A DNA stretch of 64,000 nt from the NCBI GenBank assembly GCA_037178625.1, contig CM074139.1, positions 1,240,001 through 1,304,000 of the forward strand, read 5' to 3'. Each line of letters opens with the position of its first letter. Position 1 is the stretch's first letter. Both the position numbers and the translations under genes were made by a program. Source of the DNA: Skeletonema tropicum. Taxonomy: Eukaryota; Bacillariophyta; Thalassiosirophyceae; Thalassiosirales; Thalassiosiraceae. The notes beneath the pieces are model-generated. The model did not search any database. It was not told where the DNA came from and saw nothing but the letters and a program-made list of their open reading frames with translations. This document shows, piece by piece, positions 10,985 to 20,796 of this stretch.

Positions 10985-11200
10985 GAGAACTTAAGTAAAC
11001 CGGAGGGACTCGAGTTGGTCCCTCTAGACGCCTGTGAGACCTGCTGGGTACGAATTGGTCGTCGACGGAGGTGGAGATATGAATTGTTGGAGAAAGTACA
11101 TAGATTTCGGGGGTGGGTGCTGTGTAACGACGAGGATGTAAAAGGGAGAATGCCATGCGGGGCCGAGCTTTGGTGGGAGTCGAGGATCCTATGGTACTAC
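10985..11200. repeat. Degenerate dispersed repeat, inverted relative to 18560-18835
   Basis: This block matches the reverse complement of 18560-18835 in several ordered stretches, for example AGACGCCTGTG, CCTGCTGGG, GGGGTGGGTGCTGTGTA and GAGCTTTGG, separated by diverged sequence and length changes. It has no intact frame. It looks like an old copy of a mobile or duplicated sequence. Confidence 0.6.
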
Positions 11201-11241
11201 TTGTGTTCTCCTATGGCTATGGTACAATACTTAACGCGATG

Positions 11242-11574
11242 CTATGGTAATGACAATAAACATGCCGCAACCACAAGCATGAGGTCGAGAGGTGAAAGCA
11301 ACAGCATCAATGATCTCATCATGTCCATTTTGTTGAAATAGCCAATCATACCAACACAGAACGAACTAGAGAAGTGCTCATCAATGAATGAAGGAGAATG
11401 AAACAGCTGCACTGCTGAGAGAAGAAAAATGATCCAGAGAAAACTATACCAGGACATTTTGACCTGGTTGAGAAGGCACTGGATTCTGGAGATGCGGTTT
11501 GTAACAGCAACGGTAGGAAAAAGAAAATCCTCGTTATTCCTTTGTTGCACTAGTTCTAAATACTTGATTGACAC
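11242..11574 (-). CDS. Possible small membrane protein, weak
   Basis: A 110-codon minus-strand frame. From the internal methionine MSWYSFLWIIFLLSAVQ it reads a signal-like helix, and it ends in a second hydrophobic stretch (MMRSLMLLLSPLDLMLVVAA). No homologous family comes to mind, no introns are evident, and the surroundings are repeat-rich. It may be chance. Confidence 0.15.
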   Translation of the reverse strand: MSIKYLELVQQRNNEDFLFPTVAVTNRISRIQCLLNQVKMSWYSFLWIIFLLSAVQLFHSPSFIDEHFSSSFCVGMIGYFNKMDMMRSLMLLLSPLDLMLVVAACLLSLP

Positions 11575-11664
11575 CCTTGCGCTGCTGAGTTCCTAGAATT
11601 TCTCGACGCAAGCCTGAGATCACTCATTCATCCTTCTCATCTATTCGACAACCTAATCCTAATC

Positions 11665-12180
11665 CTACGCTACCTCTTCTTCTGCAGCCTCACAGGTAGC
11701 GAAGCATTTATCCCATGTGTTCATGTTGCAATGCCACTCATCTGGCAACGTATCTGGAGAAATATCAGCTGGGAGCTTTCTCCATTTACCACAGCTGCAT
11801 GCAAAGGACAAGAACATTTTTTCTTTGTGTGAGCAAGATGACAAATCGTGTAAGTGTAAAAGAAAAAACGCAAAGATTATGAAATTGTCTCACCTGTCAC
11901 ATCCAACCCACTGCTGCTCAAAAGAAGTGGAAGAGTTTGAAGACTTATCATCATCATCGGTGACTTCCTCACTCTTTACGGGAGCTTCCATCTTTGCCTT
12001 CTTCTTTGCGGGACTGCAATCCTCCTCCTCATCATCATCGTGCGCCTTGCGTTTCTTCTTTGTGGCCTTCTTCTTCTTAGCATTTGTGGCAAGTGTAATA
12101 TCAGCAATGATCTTTTTCAGTGACTGAGGATCGCTGAGGACATCGTCATTGGAGCAATCCCTATATTTAGCCGATGAAGG

Positions 12181-12224
<44 letters not shown>

Positions 12225-12555
12225 GCGGTAGGAGTTAGAAGATTATTACGTCGCAGATAATAGATTTCCAGCATGCTCTGCGGCAATGATCGAGAGACTA
12301 CGGTAACGGTATAACGATAATTGACACTCACTCCAAATGTTCATCGACGAATTCCTCAGGAGCAACTCCGGCCATCGCGCGAGGGGGCACCTTGAAGCAC
12401 TGTGTATGGTAATTGCTAGTGAAGTTCATATCCATCGTCTCAGAGGAGGCCTCCGTAACTATCCTCAACTCTCCATTGGCGATGAGCTCCTTGCACCGCT
12501 TACATTTCGAGCGTCCGGACTTTGCATTCTCGATCTTGTGAGTTGATGGAGGCAT
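11665..12555 (-). CDS. PARP-type zinc finger plus CW-type zinc finger protein
   Basis: Three exons (12332-12555, 11894-12160, 11665-11794), all joints in frame, about 206 aa. Exon 1 starts MPPSTHKIENAKSGRSKCKRC and encodes a PARP-type DNA-nick finger: CKRC, then HTQC about 30 residues on, with the family's KSGRSKCKRC and CFKVPP context. Exon 2 is a basic/acidic linker with nuclear-localisation-like KKKKATKKKRKAHD and SPAKKKAKM. The exon 2/3 joint creates a CW finger: WVGCDSCGKWRKLP, then LPDEWHCNMN and DKC. CW fingers read methylated histone H3K4. The protein therefore probably links DNA damage or structure sensing to chromatin state in the nucleus. No catalytic PARP domain is present. Expression may be sensitive to the (TC)n tract next to the first acceptor. 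Confidence 0.8.
12182..12222. repeat. (GA)n microsatellite inside an intron
   Basis: About 19 uninterrupted GA units. Read on the gene strand it is a (TC)n polypyrimidine run ending about 20 nt before the acceptor of the first intron of the PARP/CW-finger gene. Length variation could affect splicing. A shorter (TC)n run occupies the same place in the RAD52 intron (near 46887-46903). Confidence 0.9.
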
Positions 12556-12899
12556 TATGATATATCGATTTACGGTGGTATTGGTGTTGTTACTGATGGA
12601 GAAGGAGCCAATCAAGAGGGAGGGTTCCGATATTATTTACTTATGAGGCGACGGATTGCGACGCAATGTGATCTGGGTTGCGATGCGATGCAATGTGATA
12701 TTGATGTGATCAAGGGAGCAGCGGGATCCATCGAGAGTAGGGATGAGAATTCGAATGGAAAGCAGGTGCGATTTTCTTTCTGAAACAAAAAACGCGTTCT
12801 CTCGCGGTGCGACAGGACAAGCAATCACGGTACAGGGGCTGTCACTGTAAAAAATGGGGCTTGTACAGTCGGTCGAGTACTTAGCACGAAGCGAAAGTA

Positions 12900-13592
12900 C
12901 CCTAATTTACGGTGGTAACGAGACCACTTCGAGAAAACGAGACTAGTGATCGGGTCTCTTTTGATAACGAGACATGTTCGATGTCCGGCAACCGGCAAGG
13001 GCCATAACGAGACTAGAGATTGGCATCTTTTTTGTGAGAAGTTTCTCCCTTTTGAGAAAAGTCTTTACAAGATCAACACAGAACAGCCCCGGCCATCCGT
13101 CCGAGCCGGCGCAAACTTCTGCATTTCAGGCTCCAAGTCGTCAGCTGCTTGCGATCTGGGCCGTAGAGTCTTGGAAGAAGGTACCAGAGGATCTTGTGCG
13201 AAGAGCTTGGACCGTTTGCCAGTACAAATCTAAGGAGGACATTGCAAATGTAGACGCTGGAAGTAGTGCAATTGTTGAATATGATGAGGCGATGTTGGGC
13301 AGAATTGTGGAACAAACCGCTGGAGCAGATGCATTGACTCTCTTCAATGATCCAGAAAATGAGGCAGAAGGTGAGTTTCCTGAAGACGACGCGGAGTAAG
13401 AGATGCAGCAGTGATGCTTCAGATACAGTAGGTGTGGAAGTAGGAGGATAGATAGGTTAAGCCATAACGAGATCATTTTTTAATAACGAGACCACTTTTC
13501 AATAACGAGACTAGTTTCTCGAGGTGGCCTTGGTAACGAGACTAAGGAAAAATCCAAAACGAGACTAGTCTCGTTACCACCATAAATTAGGG
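12900..13592 (+). mobile_element. Internally deleted pogo/Tc1-mariner-like transposon with TA target duplication
   Basis: The first 25 bp (CCCTAATTTACGGTGGTAAC then GAGAC) match the inverted last 25 bp with one mismatch, and both ends are bordered by TA (12898-12899 and 13593-13594). Subterminal copies of ACGAGAC are scattered at both ends (near 12937, 12970, 13007, 13465, 13487, 13502, 13533, 13560). At 693 bp it is far too short for a full transposase; only a C-terminal fragment remains. Confidence 0.85.
12974..13399 (+). pseudogene. C-terminal fragment of a pogo/Tigger-type DDE transposase
   Basis: The segment LLAIWAVESWKKVPEDLVRR followed by AWTVCQYKS fits the conserved end of pogo/Tigger DDE transposases (W...AW..V....I...F..C pattern). 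An acidic tail follows, ending GEFPEDDAE. The catalytic core and DNA-binding domain are missing. The stretch before about 13110 is probably not coding. It lies within a TA-flanked inverted-repeat element, which supports the assignment. Confidence 0.6.
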
Positions 13593-13609
13593 TACCCCCC
13601 TAACTTTGC

Positions 13610-14560
13610 TTGTAGGTACCCCCCCAAAGAATCACTTCTTACTGCACAAGAAGTTTCATAAGATTCTTTCTTTAGAACCAATGTGCGTCACTTGTACTAT
13701 TCCGTTTTGTGAACAAGTATCTAAATGAAACAATGGACTGTGTACATCTTCTATCATGCTTGTGCAATCCGTTAAAGAAATAGGAGAAAATTGGCCGTAA
13801 CCGCAGAAGGGCACAAATATCCCTGCTCTCATCGTGCCTTGTGACATCTGCTGATGTACTTAGGCTCCTTTAGCTTGCGAGCATCTATGGCTGTGTGAAC
13901 GTTGAATTTTACTTCTGACGCCCTTTTGGGGCTTGAAGATTACCTATTGCCTATGTACATGTACTCCAAAGTAATGAAAATAACCATACAAGATGCAGTA
14001 AATCTGCCGTGTGAGCAATCATGTTCTATGCTATTTACATCATCAAAATCATATCAGCTACACAGCGCATCAAATAGCCTCCTCAAAAGATAATATCTTC
14101 ATCTTTTCAATGGGCGTGGGTACAACTTCCTCTTGTAATCTCTTCGCGTTATTATACTAGCTTCTGCTGCTACGCTGCAACCGATAATAGCTGGTGCAAG
14201 GAGAAAGAATCCAATGGGCCGGTCTCCATCGGAATAGTCTTCATTGTGTACATCTACTAGATTGAGTAGTGGAGGGAATTGTATCAACTTGGTAGCTGGG
14301 CTTGGTTTGTGGTCGACTCTTTCTTGATGGGTGTGAGCAGAATTGAAGATGATGACGACATTGTAGATTGAGTGTGTGGTGGGAGTATGTACTTCTAGGT
14401 TGAGGAGTTAGTTTTAGTGTTGGGATGCAGACCAGTTGTTGATGGACACAGTTGGTATGAAACTATGAGAAGAATCACCTGCATGCATGCATGAGAGTGG
14501 GAAAGATCATGATAGTATCAAGCCGTACACATCAAGAGTTGATCAAGTGCTTTATGCCAA
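13610..14560. repeat. Segmental duplication copy 1
   Basis: Matches 19190-20230 in order, for example TTCTTTCTTTAGAACCAATG near 13660 and 19230, and the small-gene coding region. It also matches 16380-16870 almost exactly over the small gene. Orientation is the same in all three. This block holds the broken copy of the small gene. Confidence 0.7.
14099..14361 (-). pseudogene. Broken copy of the small Pro-rich protein family (copy 1)
   Basis: Nearly identical to the intact copy at 16432-16716: same start context (ATG at 14361) and same C-terminus (KRKLYPRPLKR). A 22 bp segment encoding part of the proline run is missing near 14305, which shifts the frame between the MSSSSSILLTPIKKES start and the IQFPPLLNLVD body. 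Only an internal 62-codon frame remains. Seen directly by aligning the copies. Confidence 0.7.
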
Positions 14561-15268
14561 TATTCAGAAAAAAAATCTTGCCAAGCATGCATGCAGCATT
14601 GAAATCAAGGCCTTTCAACTGCTAGCAGCGCGAGACTACACAAAGCAGAATTTCCAGACACTACCTACACCAAAAGGATCTGCGTCTTGTCGCTGCTCGC
14701 TTATCATCATCTGATGATGGGTCGGAGGAAAACTCTAGAGATAGTCGGAGTCGAGCGATCTTTCCGGATAAACTACTTACACGTAAGTTCTATTGAGGTT
14801 TTATGTAAGTCACAAGTCACAAAGCACATGTCACAAGTCACAAGTCACAAAGCACATGAAGACACTGAAGGGTTCGCACCACGGCTAGAACAACTTAGAA
14901 CAAAGGCTTACAACTTACCTAGCTTTGCAGTTCTCGTTCGTTGCGTGACCCCACTCTTTCTAGAACTTACTTACCTTACGTGTATAAGTAGTTCATCCGT
15001 CCGAAAAGATCGCTCGAATCCGATCCATTTGTTTATTCCCTTGGAGCCATCATCAGATATATCGCGAGAAGACACAGACTTCTTTTGATGTGCAGATGCC
15101 ATTCAACATTCAAGGCCTTGCTTTTGGACGCTCGCGTGGTATCCCTTCCTCACAGCCAGAGGAGACAGAAGAAACACCAACACAACACACAAGTACTTCG
15201 CCTTGACCTCATGAGATCCTCCCATCAATCGTAATTGTGTCGTCTTCTCGCCTCTCACTCTCATCTCA

Positions 15269-16267
15269 ATGTCAATACCAGTCTTCATCTACACGGGAGG
15301 GCGAGCCCCTTTCGTCCCTTTCGCAGAAGTACACCCGAACGTCACGTCCATCGCCGCCTTTGCCTTTGAAAGAAACGACTACCTCCAAGGCATACATCTC
15401 CATGACGATGTTGACACAATTGAGTCGCATGCGTTCGTTCTATGCGGTTTCTTACCAGAAATTGTGATGCCTGGCGTCAAGAACGTTGAATATTCGGCGT
15501 TTTACGCGTGCTGGGAACTGTCTAGGGTGGAGTTTGGCAAAGACTTGGAAACAATCGGAGAGAGTGCATTCGATCAGTGCACGTCTCTAGCATTCCTCAA
15601 GATGCCTTGTGTTAGAAGGATTGGATTCCGTGCCTTTCAAGACTGCGCCATCACTGAGTTGAACCTGCCGTTAGACATCGAAGTTGTTGAGGGATATGCA
15701 TTCGCTGGATGCCATTCTCTTGAAAAAGTATCCACGCCGTTGAAAGAAGGCTTGCTCCAGGATGGTGCGTTTATCACTTGTAGCCGACTTGTACGAATTG
15801 ATCTGATTGGTGGCGTACACGACTTTGTGTCATCTCTGCACCTCGAGGAGTGGAGGAACGCAGCAAATGATGAAATCAACCGTATCAATCAAGTTCTCCC
15901 CGTTATTGATGCACGAGCGATGGACAAGACTACAGCAATTCAAGAATGGATGCAATCAGTCCTGAACAGCGTGGATCACTACAAAGCTGAGCACTATGCA
16001 TTAATAAAGGAGTGTATGACCATACTTGAACTCGCTCTTTGGGGGGCCAAAATAGCTGAAGCAGAGAAGAATAGAGATAACGATAAGTCTCTCGCTGCCA
16101 TCTCTTCTGACTCGCTCGAGGAGACCTTGTCAGAGAAACTCAACATCGATAATGATACCAATGACGAATGGAGTTTCAGACAAGTTCAACGTGGTGTTTG
16201 TAGTGCCGACTTAGTGATTCAGAATGTGATCCCATTTCTTACATGCAAAAAGCTTGATCACGAATAG
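15269..16267 (+). CDS. BspA-type leucine-rich-repeat (LRR_5) protein
   Basis: Single exon, 332 aa, start ATG at 15269. The first 190 residues hold about six BspA/LRR_5 repeats with the usual alternation, e.g. LETIGESAFDQCTSL, VRRIGFRAFQDCAI and EVVEGYAFAGCHSLEKV. A helical C-terminal half follows (EEWRNAANDEINRINQVLP, HYKAEHYALIKECMTILELA). The end CSADLVIQNVIPFL is the tail I know from a large, mostly uncharacterised Thalassiosira LRR family. No signal peptide or membrane span, so likely intracellular; function unknown. It sits alone in duplicated DNA, as expected for an expanding multigene family. Confidence 0.8.
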   Translation: MSIPVFIYTGGRAPFVPFAEVHPNVTSIAAFAFERNDYLQGIHLHDDVDTIESHAFVLCGFLPEIVMPGVKNVEYSAFYACWELSRVEFGKDLETIGESAFDQCTSLAFLKMPCVRRIGFRAFQDCAITELNLPLDIEVVEGYAFAGCHSLEKVSTPLKEGLLQDGAFITCSRLVRIDLIGGVHDFVSSLHLEEWRNAANDEINRINQVLPVIDARAMDKTTAIQEWMQSVLNSVDHYKAEHYALIKECMTILELALWGAKIAEAEKNRDNDKSLAAISSDSLEETLSEKLNIDNDTNDEWSFRQVQRGVCSADLVIQNVIPFLTCKKLDHE

Positions 16268-16379
16268 TTGTATCTTATTTGGTATGTAACATCGTAATCC
16301 TTGGCAGACAGAACTTTTTTATTTGGTTTACGGTGTAAGTAGTATAAGTAGGTGTAGGACTGCCAGCCTTGTCTGCCGT

Positions 16380-16930
16380 GTGTGCAGATTCAGCTACATA
16401 GCGCATCAAATAGCCTCCTCAAAAGATAATATCATCTTTTCAATGGGCGTGGGTACAACTTCCTCTTGTAATCTCTTCGTGTTGATATACTAGCTTCTGC
16501 TGCTACGCTGCAACCGATAATAGCTGGTGCAAGGAGAAAGAATCCAATGGGCCGGTCTCCATCGGAATAGTCTTCATTGTGTATATCTACTAGATTGAGT
16601 AGTGGAGGGAATTGTATCAACTTGGTAGCTGGGCTTGGTGGCGGAGGTGGAGTCGTCATGTTTGTGGTCGACTCTTTCTTGATGGGTGTGAGCAGAATTG
16701 AAGATGATGACGACATTGTAGATTGAGTGTGTGGTGGGAGTATGTAGGTTGAGGAGTTAGTTTTAGTGTTGGGATGCAGACCAGTTGATGGACACAGTTG
16801 GTATGAAACTATGAGAAGAATCAACTGCATGCGTGCATGAGAGTGAGAAAGATCATGATAGTATCAAGCCTTACACATCAAGAGTTGATCAAGTGCTTTA
16901 AAGTGCCATAGATCTTGCCAAGCATGCATA
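16380..16930. repeat. Segmental duplication copy 2
   Basis: Closely matches 14060-14620 and more distantly 19660-20300. It contains the intact small gene and the shared upstream motif GATCATGATAGTATCAAGCC (near 16852, also near 14507 and 20181). Confidence 0.7.
16432..16716 (-). CDS. Small Ser/Pro-rich protein, intact copy 2
   Basis: 94 aa, start ATG at 16716 (MSSSSSILLTPIKKESTT). Pattern: serine-rich start, a proline run (TTPPPPPSP), a conserved core IQFPPLLNLVD then HNEDYSDGDRPIGFFLLAP, a short hydrophobic part and a basic end (RRDYKRKLYPRPLKR). No known domain. The LTPIKKES segment resembles a proline-directed phosphorylation site and the basic end a nuclear signal; both are guesses. Three copies of the core in 6 kb with the frame kept in two of them suggest a real gene. 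Confidence 0.45.
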   Translation of the reverse strand: MSSSSSILLTPIKKESTTNMTTPPPPPSPATKLIQFPPLLNLVDIHNEDYSDGDRPIGFFLLAPAIIGCSVAAEASISTRRDYKRKLYPRPLKR

Positions 16931-17109
16931 CAGCATTGATATCAAGGCCTTTCAACTTAGCAGCGAGACTACACAAAGCACAGATTCCTGTTGATGTGCA
17001 GATTCGTGAACATAGAACAAGAAGGCTTAATAGTTTATCCGGAACGAAAGATCGCTCTACTCCGACCCATCATCAGAGAGAAAACACAGATTCCTCTATC
17101 ATTTTTTGA

Positions 17110-19190
17110 TGTGCAGATCCGTTCAAAGGCCTTACCTATGGTACTTTGGCGCTTGAGGGACTTGAGCAGATCCGTTCTTTTTCCCTTCATCACCTACACC
17201 TAGGTACATTTAAGAGCCGGCTCTCTGTACTTTGGCCAACCTCTTCGGAGGAAGTACAGTTGCATCTTTCTTTATTACATTCTCCTTGATCACACTGGTT
17301 CAATGATCATGGTGGGGAAGAGTGCTATGCCCAGTACGACTAGTACGGTCATTGCCCAGTCATTCTCTGGAATCCTGGAGTTACGGTGCAGTCAACTCCT
17401 CCAGCCTTCATGTAATCATAATCTTTCTAACAACCAGTTAATTCACTTCTTTACCTCAAATACTCTGAATTCGGATTTGATTCTGGTCATTTCCGTGCTG
17501 GGTATCTATAAAGATCAGTCGACTCAGATCACGCAACACATGCCATGGATTACCTTCATGCGGTTCAACCACGTGCTCGAGAACGCCAAACTCTTCACCG
17601 GTATCCAACCCGATCCAACTGAGGCGGAGTTGAAAGATGGTTCGTGAGGGCTCGCGTTGACTAAGTACATACATCCTTCCTTCAAATCGCACATACTGGC
17701 AGAACGCGTTCCCTCGCACCTACAAAGACCCCTACTGGGCAGTGAGGGGGGACAAAACTTCAGCACTCTCTCTCTCTAGAGGCTGAGATTTTGAGGGGGG
17801 GACAGACAAAGTTGAGGGGGACAGTTCGACATAAGCGATTTAGATGATTTTTTCCTGCTACAATTCCTACGTAGGCCCCCAAGTAGGAATTTTGGTGTTT
17901 CACTCACAAAACAACCATGATAAAAATGACTTTTGCTACGGAGGCCAAAATCACAAACAGCGATATTCGTACCAAACCAATGGTACAACCTTTTTGGTGA
18001 TGATCATACGAGTGAGTCGAATCAAGGAACCAAGCAAATATTTATTTTTTTCGCAGAGATACGCCCATTTAGATTTTGCTAGTAATTCTCTCTAACAATT
18101 TTGTCCAGTAGTTAGACGATTTTACTAGCAAATAATGTAGATGCCAATTTTGTGGAGCACATCTGAGATATGGAACCCAAACGTGCATTGATCATCTCCT
18201 GAGATATAGAAGAATACGACTCTATCACTTGTTCCTCCATAAAAGCACTTGTGGCAGATTTGAGATTTTGGCCAAAGCTAGTAGGCTCTGCGACGGCCAT
18301 GGTCAAAAATGTGCTCGAAACACCAAATTTCACGTCTGTCCGGATCTAATTCGCTTATTCCACTGTAAATCCCTTGCCTCTCCTTCCCTCCTTTACGTAC
18401 ATAAGTACTTATTTCTTCTCTTGACAGACATTCCGATGCCAAACACCTCCAAATGTGGGCAATATGCCCGTATGGCGGCTTAGGTCCAATGTTCCGCAGA
18501 TTCCTATTCGGCGACGACCCCATCCAACCACTCTCCTTTTCAGCCAACAAGCCTCACGCAGCGAAGATGTACCGCGACTCACTCCAAAGCTCAGCCCCCC
18601 ATGGCATCCTTCCCCTTGCCAATTCCTCATGGTCTGCTTCCAAACCAGCCCACCAGCGATTCTATGGCCACTCCTACACAGCACCCACCCCTCAGATCCA
18701 CTTCCTTCAACAGTTTGGCCTTGCCTGCACCAAGGCGTTCGCTTTCCACACCCGTCGACCAGTTAGTTCCCAGCAGGCTGCACAGGCGTCTTCGGGACCA
18801 GCCCGAGCCCCTCCAGGTTTAAATTCTTCTTTCTCTACTGACACCGGTGTCTAGAGAGTAGTGACTAAAATAATCTATCTATCTATTCTCTGTACGGAGG
18901 TAGTGTTTCATTGGTATCGCAGGCATTCATTGCTATCATATGTCTGACTCATGCTCTCTATGTTTAGAGTTGGTTCATCTCCCTGCCATTCTTGTTCTGG
19001 TACATCGCATGCAAAAGCAAGCTGCTTTTATCAAACTATTCTATGTAGGTACTTATAATTGGGCTCATGCTTGCACTAAGACAATGACTATCAAGACAAG
19101 ATATCTATTCTTCCAACAGGCTTTAGACATAGTGGGCAGTCTTCATAAGCACAGTTGCTTGAACATGTTAGGCATGGTTTAACTTCTTTA
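17110..19190. other. Gene-poor repeat-rich stretch
   Basis: No supported gene. Several frames of 80-130 codons overlap on both strands without recognisable domains. Contents: a G-rich low-complexity patch (17735-17825), and 18560-18835, which is the inverted match of the 11 kb degenerate repeat. Nothing else recognised. Confidence 0.4.
18560..18835. repeat. Degenerate dispersed repeat, inverted partner of 10985-11200
   Basis: Shares ordered short blocks with the reverse complement of 10985-11200. A 133-codon plus-strand frame crosses it (18453-18854), rich in Pro, Ser and Ala, but the partner copy does not keep any matching frame, so coding is doubtful. Confidence 0.55.
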
Positions 19191-20300
19191 TAGAATGACT
19201 TCTTACTTAGCACAACAAGTTTCATGAGATTCTTTCTTTAGAACCAATGTGTGTCACTCTCACTATGTATGATATTTTGTTTTGTGAACAAGCCAATCTA
19301 AATGAAACAATGGACACTATATTAGACATCTCTTAAGTATTCTTGCGCAATAGCTTATAGAAGTCATAAAAAGTAGTAGGGAGTATTGGCCGTAGCCGTA
19401 GAAGGACACACAATCCTGGCTTTCATCGTCCCTCTTGTGATGGATATGTGCTGATGTATGACTCCTTCAGCTCAAGCGAGCATCTCTCTGGCTTGCAGTG
19501 CACACAGCACAGAAGCCTGTGAACTTTGAGTTGCATATCCTTTTGAGGCTTTATGTTGCCCACGTCCTATTATTAGCAATAACCGTAACAAGACAGTAAA
19601 AGTTAAACCGTTTTTAAGGTTACAGGTTCTATATACTATTTACATCATCAAAATCATAGCAGCTACTATAGCGCATCTGAATAGCCTACTCATCAAGAGA
19701 AAATACCTTCATCTTTTTCGAAGGGCGTGGGTACAACTTCCTCTTGGGCGACGATGGCGGTGACACCGCCGCTCTCTTTCGAGAGTGTCTAAATCGTAAT
19801 GTTGGTGTACTAGCTTCTGCTTCTACAACGTCGCTGCTGTTACCGATTGGTGCAAGGAGAAAGAGTCCAATGGGCAGGTCTCCGTAGGAATAGTCTTCGT
19901 CGTGTAGATCTACTAGCTTGGGGAGTGGTGGGAATTGTATCATTTTGGTAGTTGGGCTTGGTGGCGGAGGTGGAGTTAGAGTTAGGTTTGTAGCGGATTC
20001 TTTCTTGATGGGTGTGAGCAGAATTGAAGATGATGACGACATTGTAGAGTGTGTTGGAGGTGGGTAAGAGTAGGTGAAGGTGAACTAAAGGTCGGTAGGG
20101 TCGGGATGATGCAGACCAGTTGATGGACACAGTTGATATGAAACTATGAGAACAATCAACTGCATAAGAGTAGTGAGAAAGATCATGATAGTATCAAGCC
20201 GTGCACATCAAGAATATGTAACAGCAAAGTACCAAGATTCAAACAAGTGCGTGCTCCAAGTTAGGAAGAGGAAGGAGTTGCTGTCGTGGAAAAAATGATC
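19190..20300. repeat. Segmental duplication copy 3
   Basis: The longest and most diverged of the three duplicated blocks. It aligns with 13620-14540, including noncoding DNA downstream of the small gene, and with the small-gene region of copy 2. Confidence 0.65.
19686..20042 (-). CDS. Small Ser/Pro-rich protein, diverged copy 3
   Basis: 118 aa, start ATG at 20042. It shares with copy 2 the MSSSSSILLTPIKKES start, a longer proline run, the core IQFPPLPKLVD then DEDYSYGDLPIGLFLLAP, and KRKLYPRPSKK near the end. It has an extra basic Ser/Pro insert (RFRHSRKRAAVSPPSSP) and an extended tail (MKVFSLDE). The copies differ by in-frame insertions and substitutions, which supports coding. Function unknown. 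Confidence 0.5.
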   Translation of the reverse strand: MSSSSSILLTPIKKESATNLTLTPPPPPSPTTKMIQFPPLPKLVDLHDEDYSYGDLPIGLFLLAPIGNSSDVVEAEASTPTLRFRHSRKRAAVSPPSSPKRKLYPRPSKKMKVFSLDE

Positions 20301-20796
20301 TTGCCAAACAGCATTGAAATCGTACGAAACGCACGGATTCGCACATGACCCTCTCTAACGGGTTGTGGGAGTCGATACGGGATCAAAGAGGAAGCCGCGA
20401 GGGCCAAAGACACGTGTCATTTAATCATTTGGCGAGTTGGAGGGAGAAAATACGAGTTAACCTTAAAACCCTGCGCCCATGCACTAAAACCCATGATACA
20501 CCAAATGACATATGCCCCACCACGCCAAAAGTTAGTCTAACGGCCCCCAAAATTCAAAAAAGATTTTGAACGGTCGAACGAACGTAAACTAACGGCCCTT
20601 CTCGAATTTCCACCATTTTCCGTTCTCATGAAAATCGGAGTGCCTTTCCCGCCTGTCTCCCGCAGTGATCACATACGAACCAACACAAGCGAGTTGCACT
20701 AAGCTCTCTTCACCTGTAATCCTCTAACAAAGCACTCTTTAACACCCCTCTTCAATAGAGGCAATAGAGACAATAGCATAGAGTTGTTGACCACCA
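20301..20796. other. Intergenic region upstream of the WW-cyclin gene
   Basis: About 500 bp. It holds the presumed promoter and 5' leader of the cyclin gene (CT-rich toward the start codon) and no recognisable gene or repeat. Confidence 0.4.

Larger units (their letters stand above)
14744..17068. repeat. Inverted repeat pair flanking the LRR gene
   Basis: A stretch at 14744-14778 (including GCGATCTTTCCGGATAAACT) is the near-exact reverse complement of 17030-17068. A related direct copy lies near 15003-15020, followed by direct repeats of the ACACAGA...TTGATGTGCAGAT segment near 15070-15100 and 17090-17120. Short tandem CACAAGTCACAAAGCACATG units sit at 14811-14858. Together they show duplication and inversion around the LRR gene. 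Confidence 0.6.

Noticed and set aside
18453..18854. 133-codon Pro/Ser/Ala-rich frame
   Set aside because: Overlaps a degenerate repeat whose partner at 11 kb keeps no matching frame.
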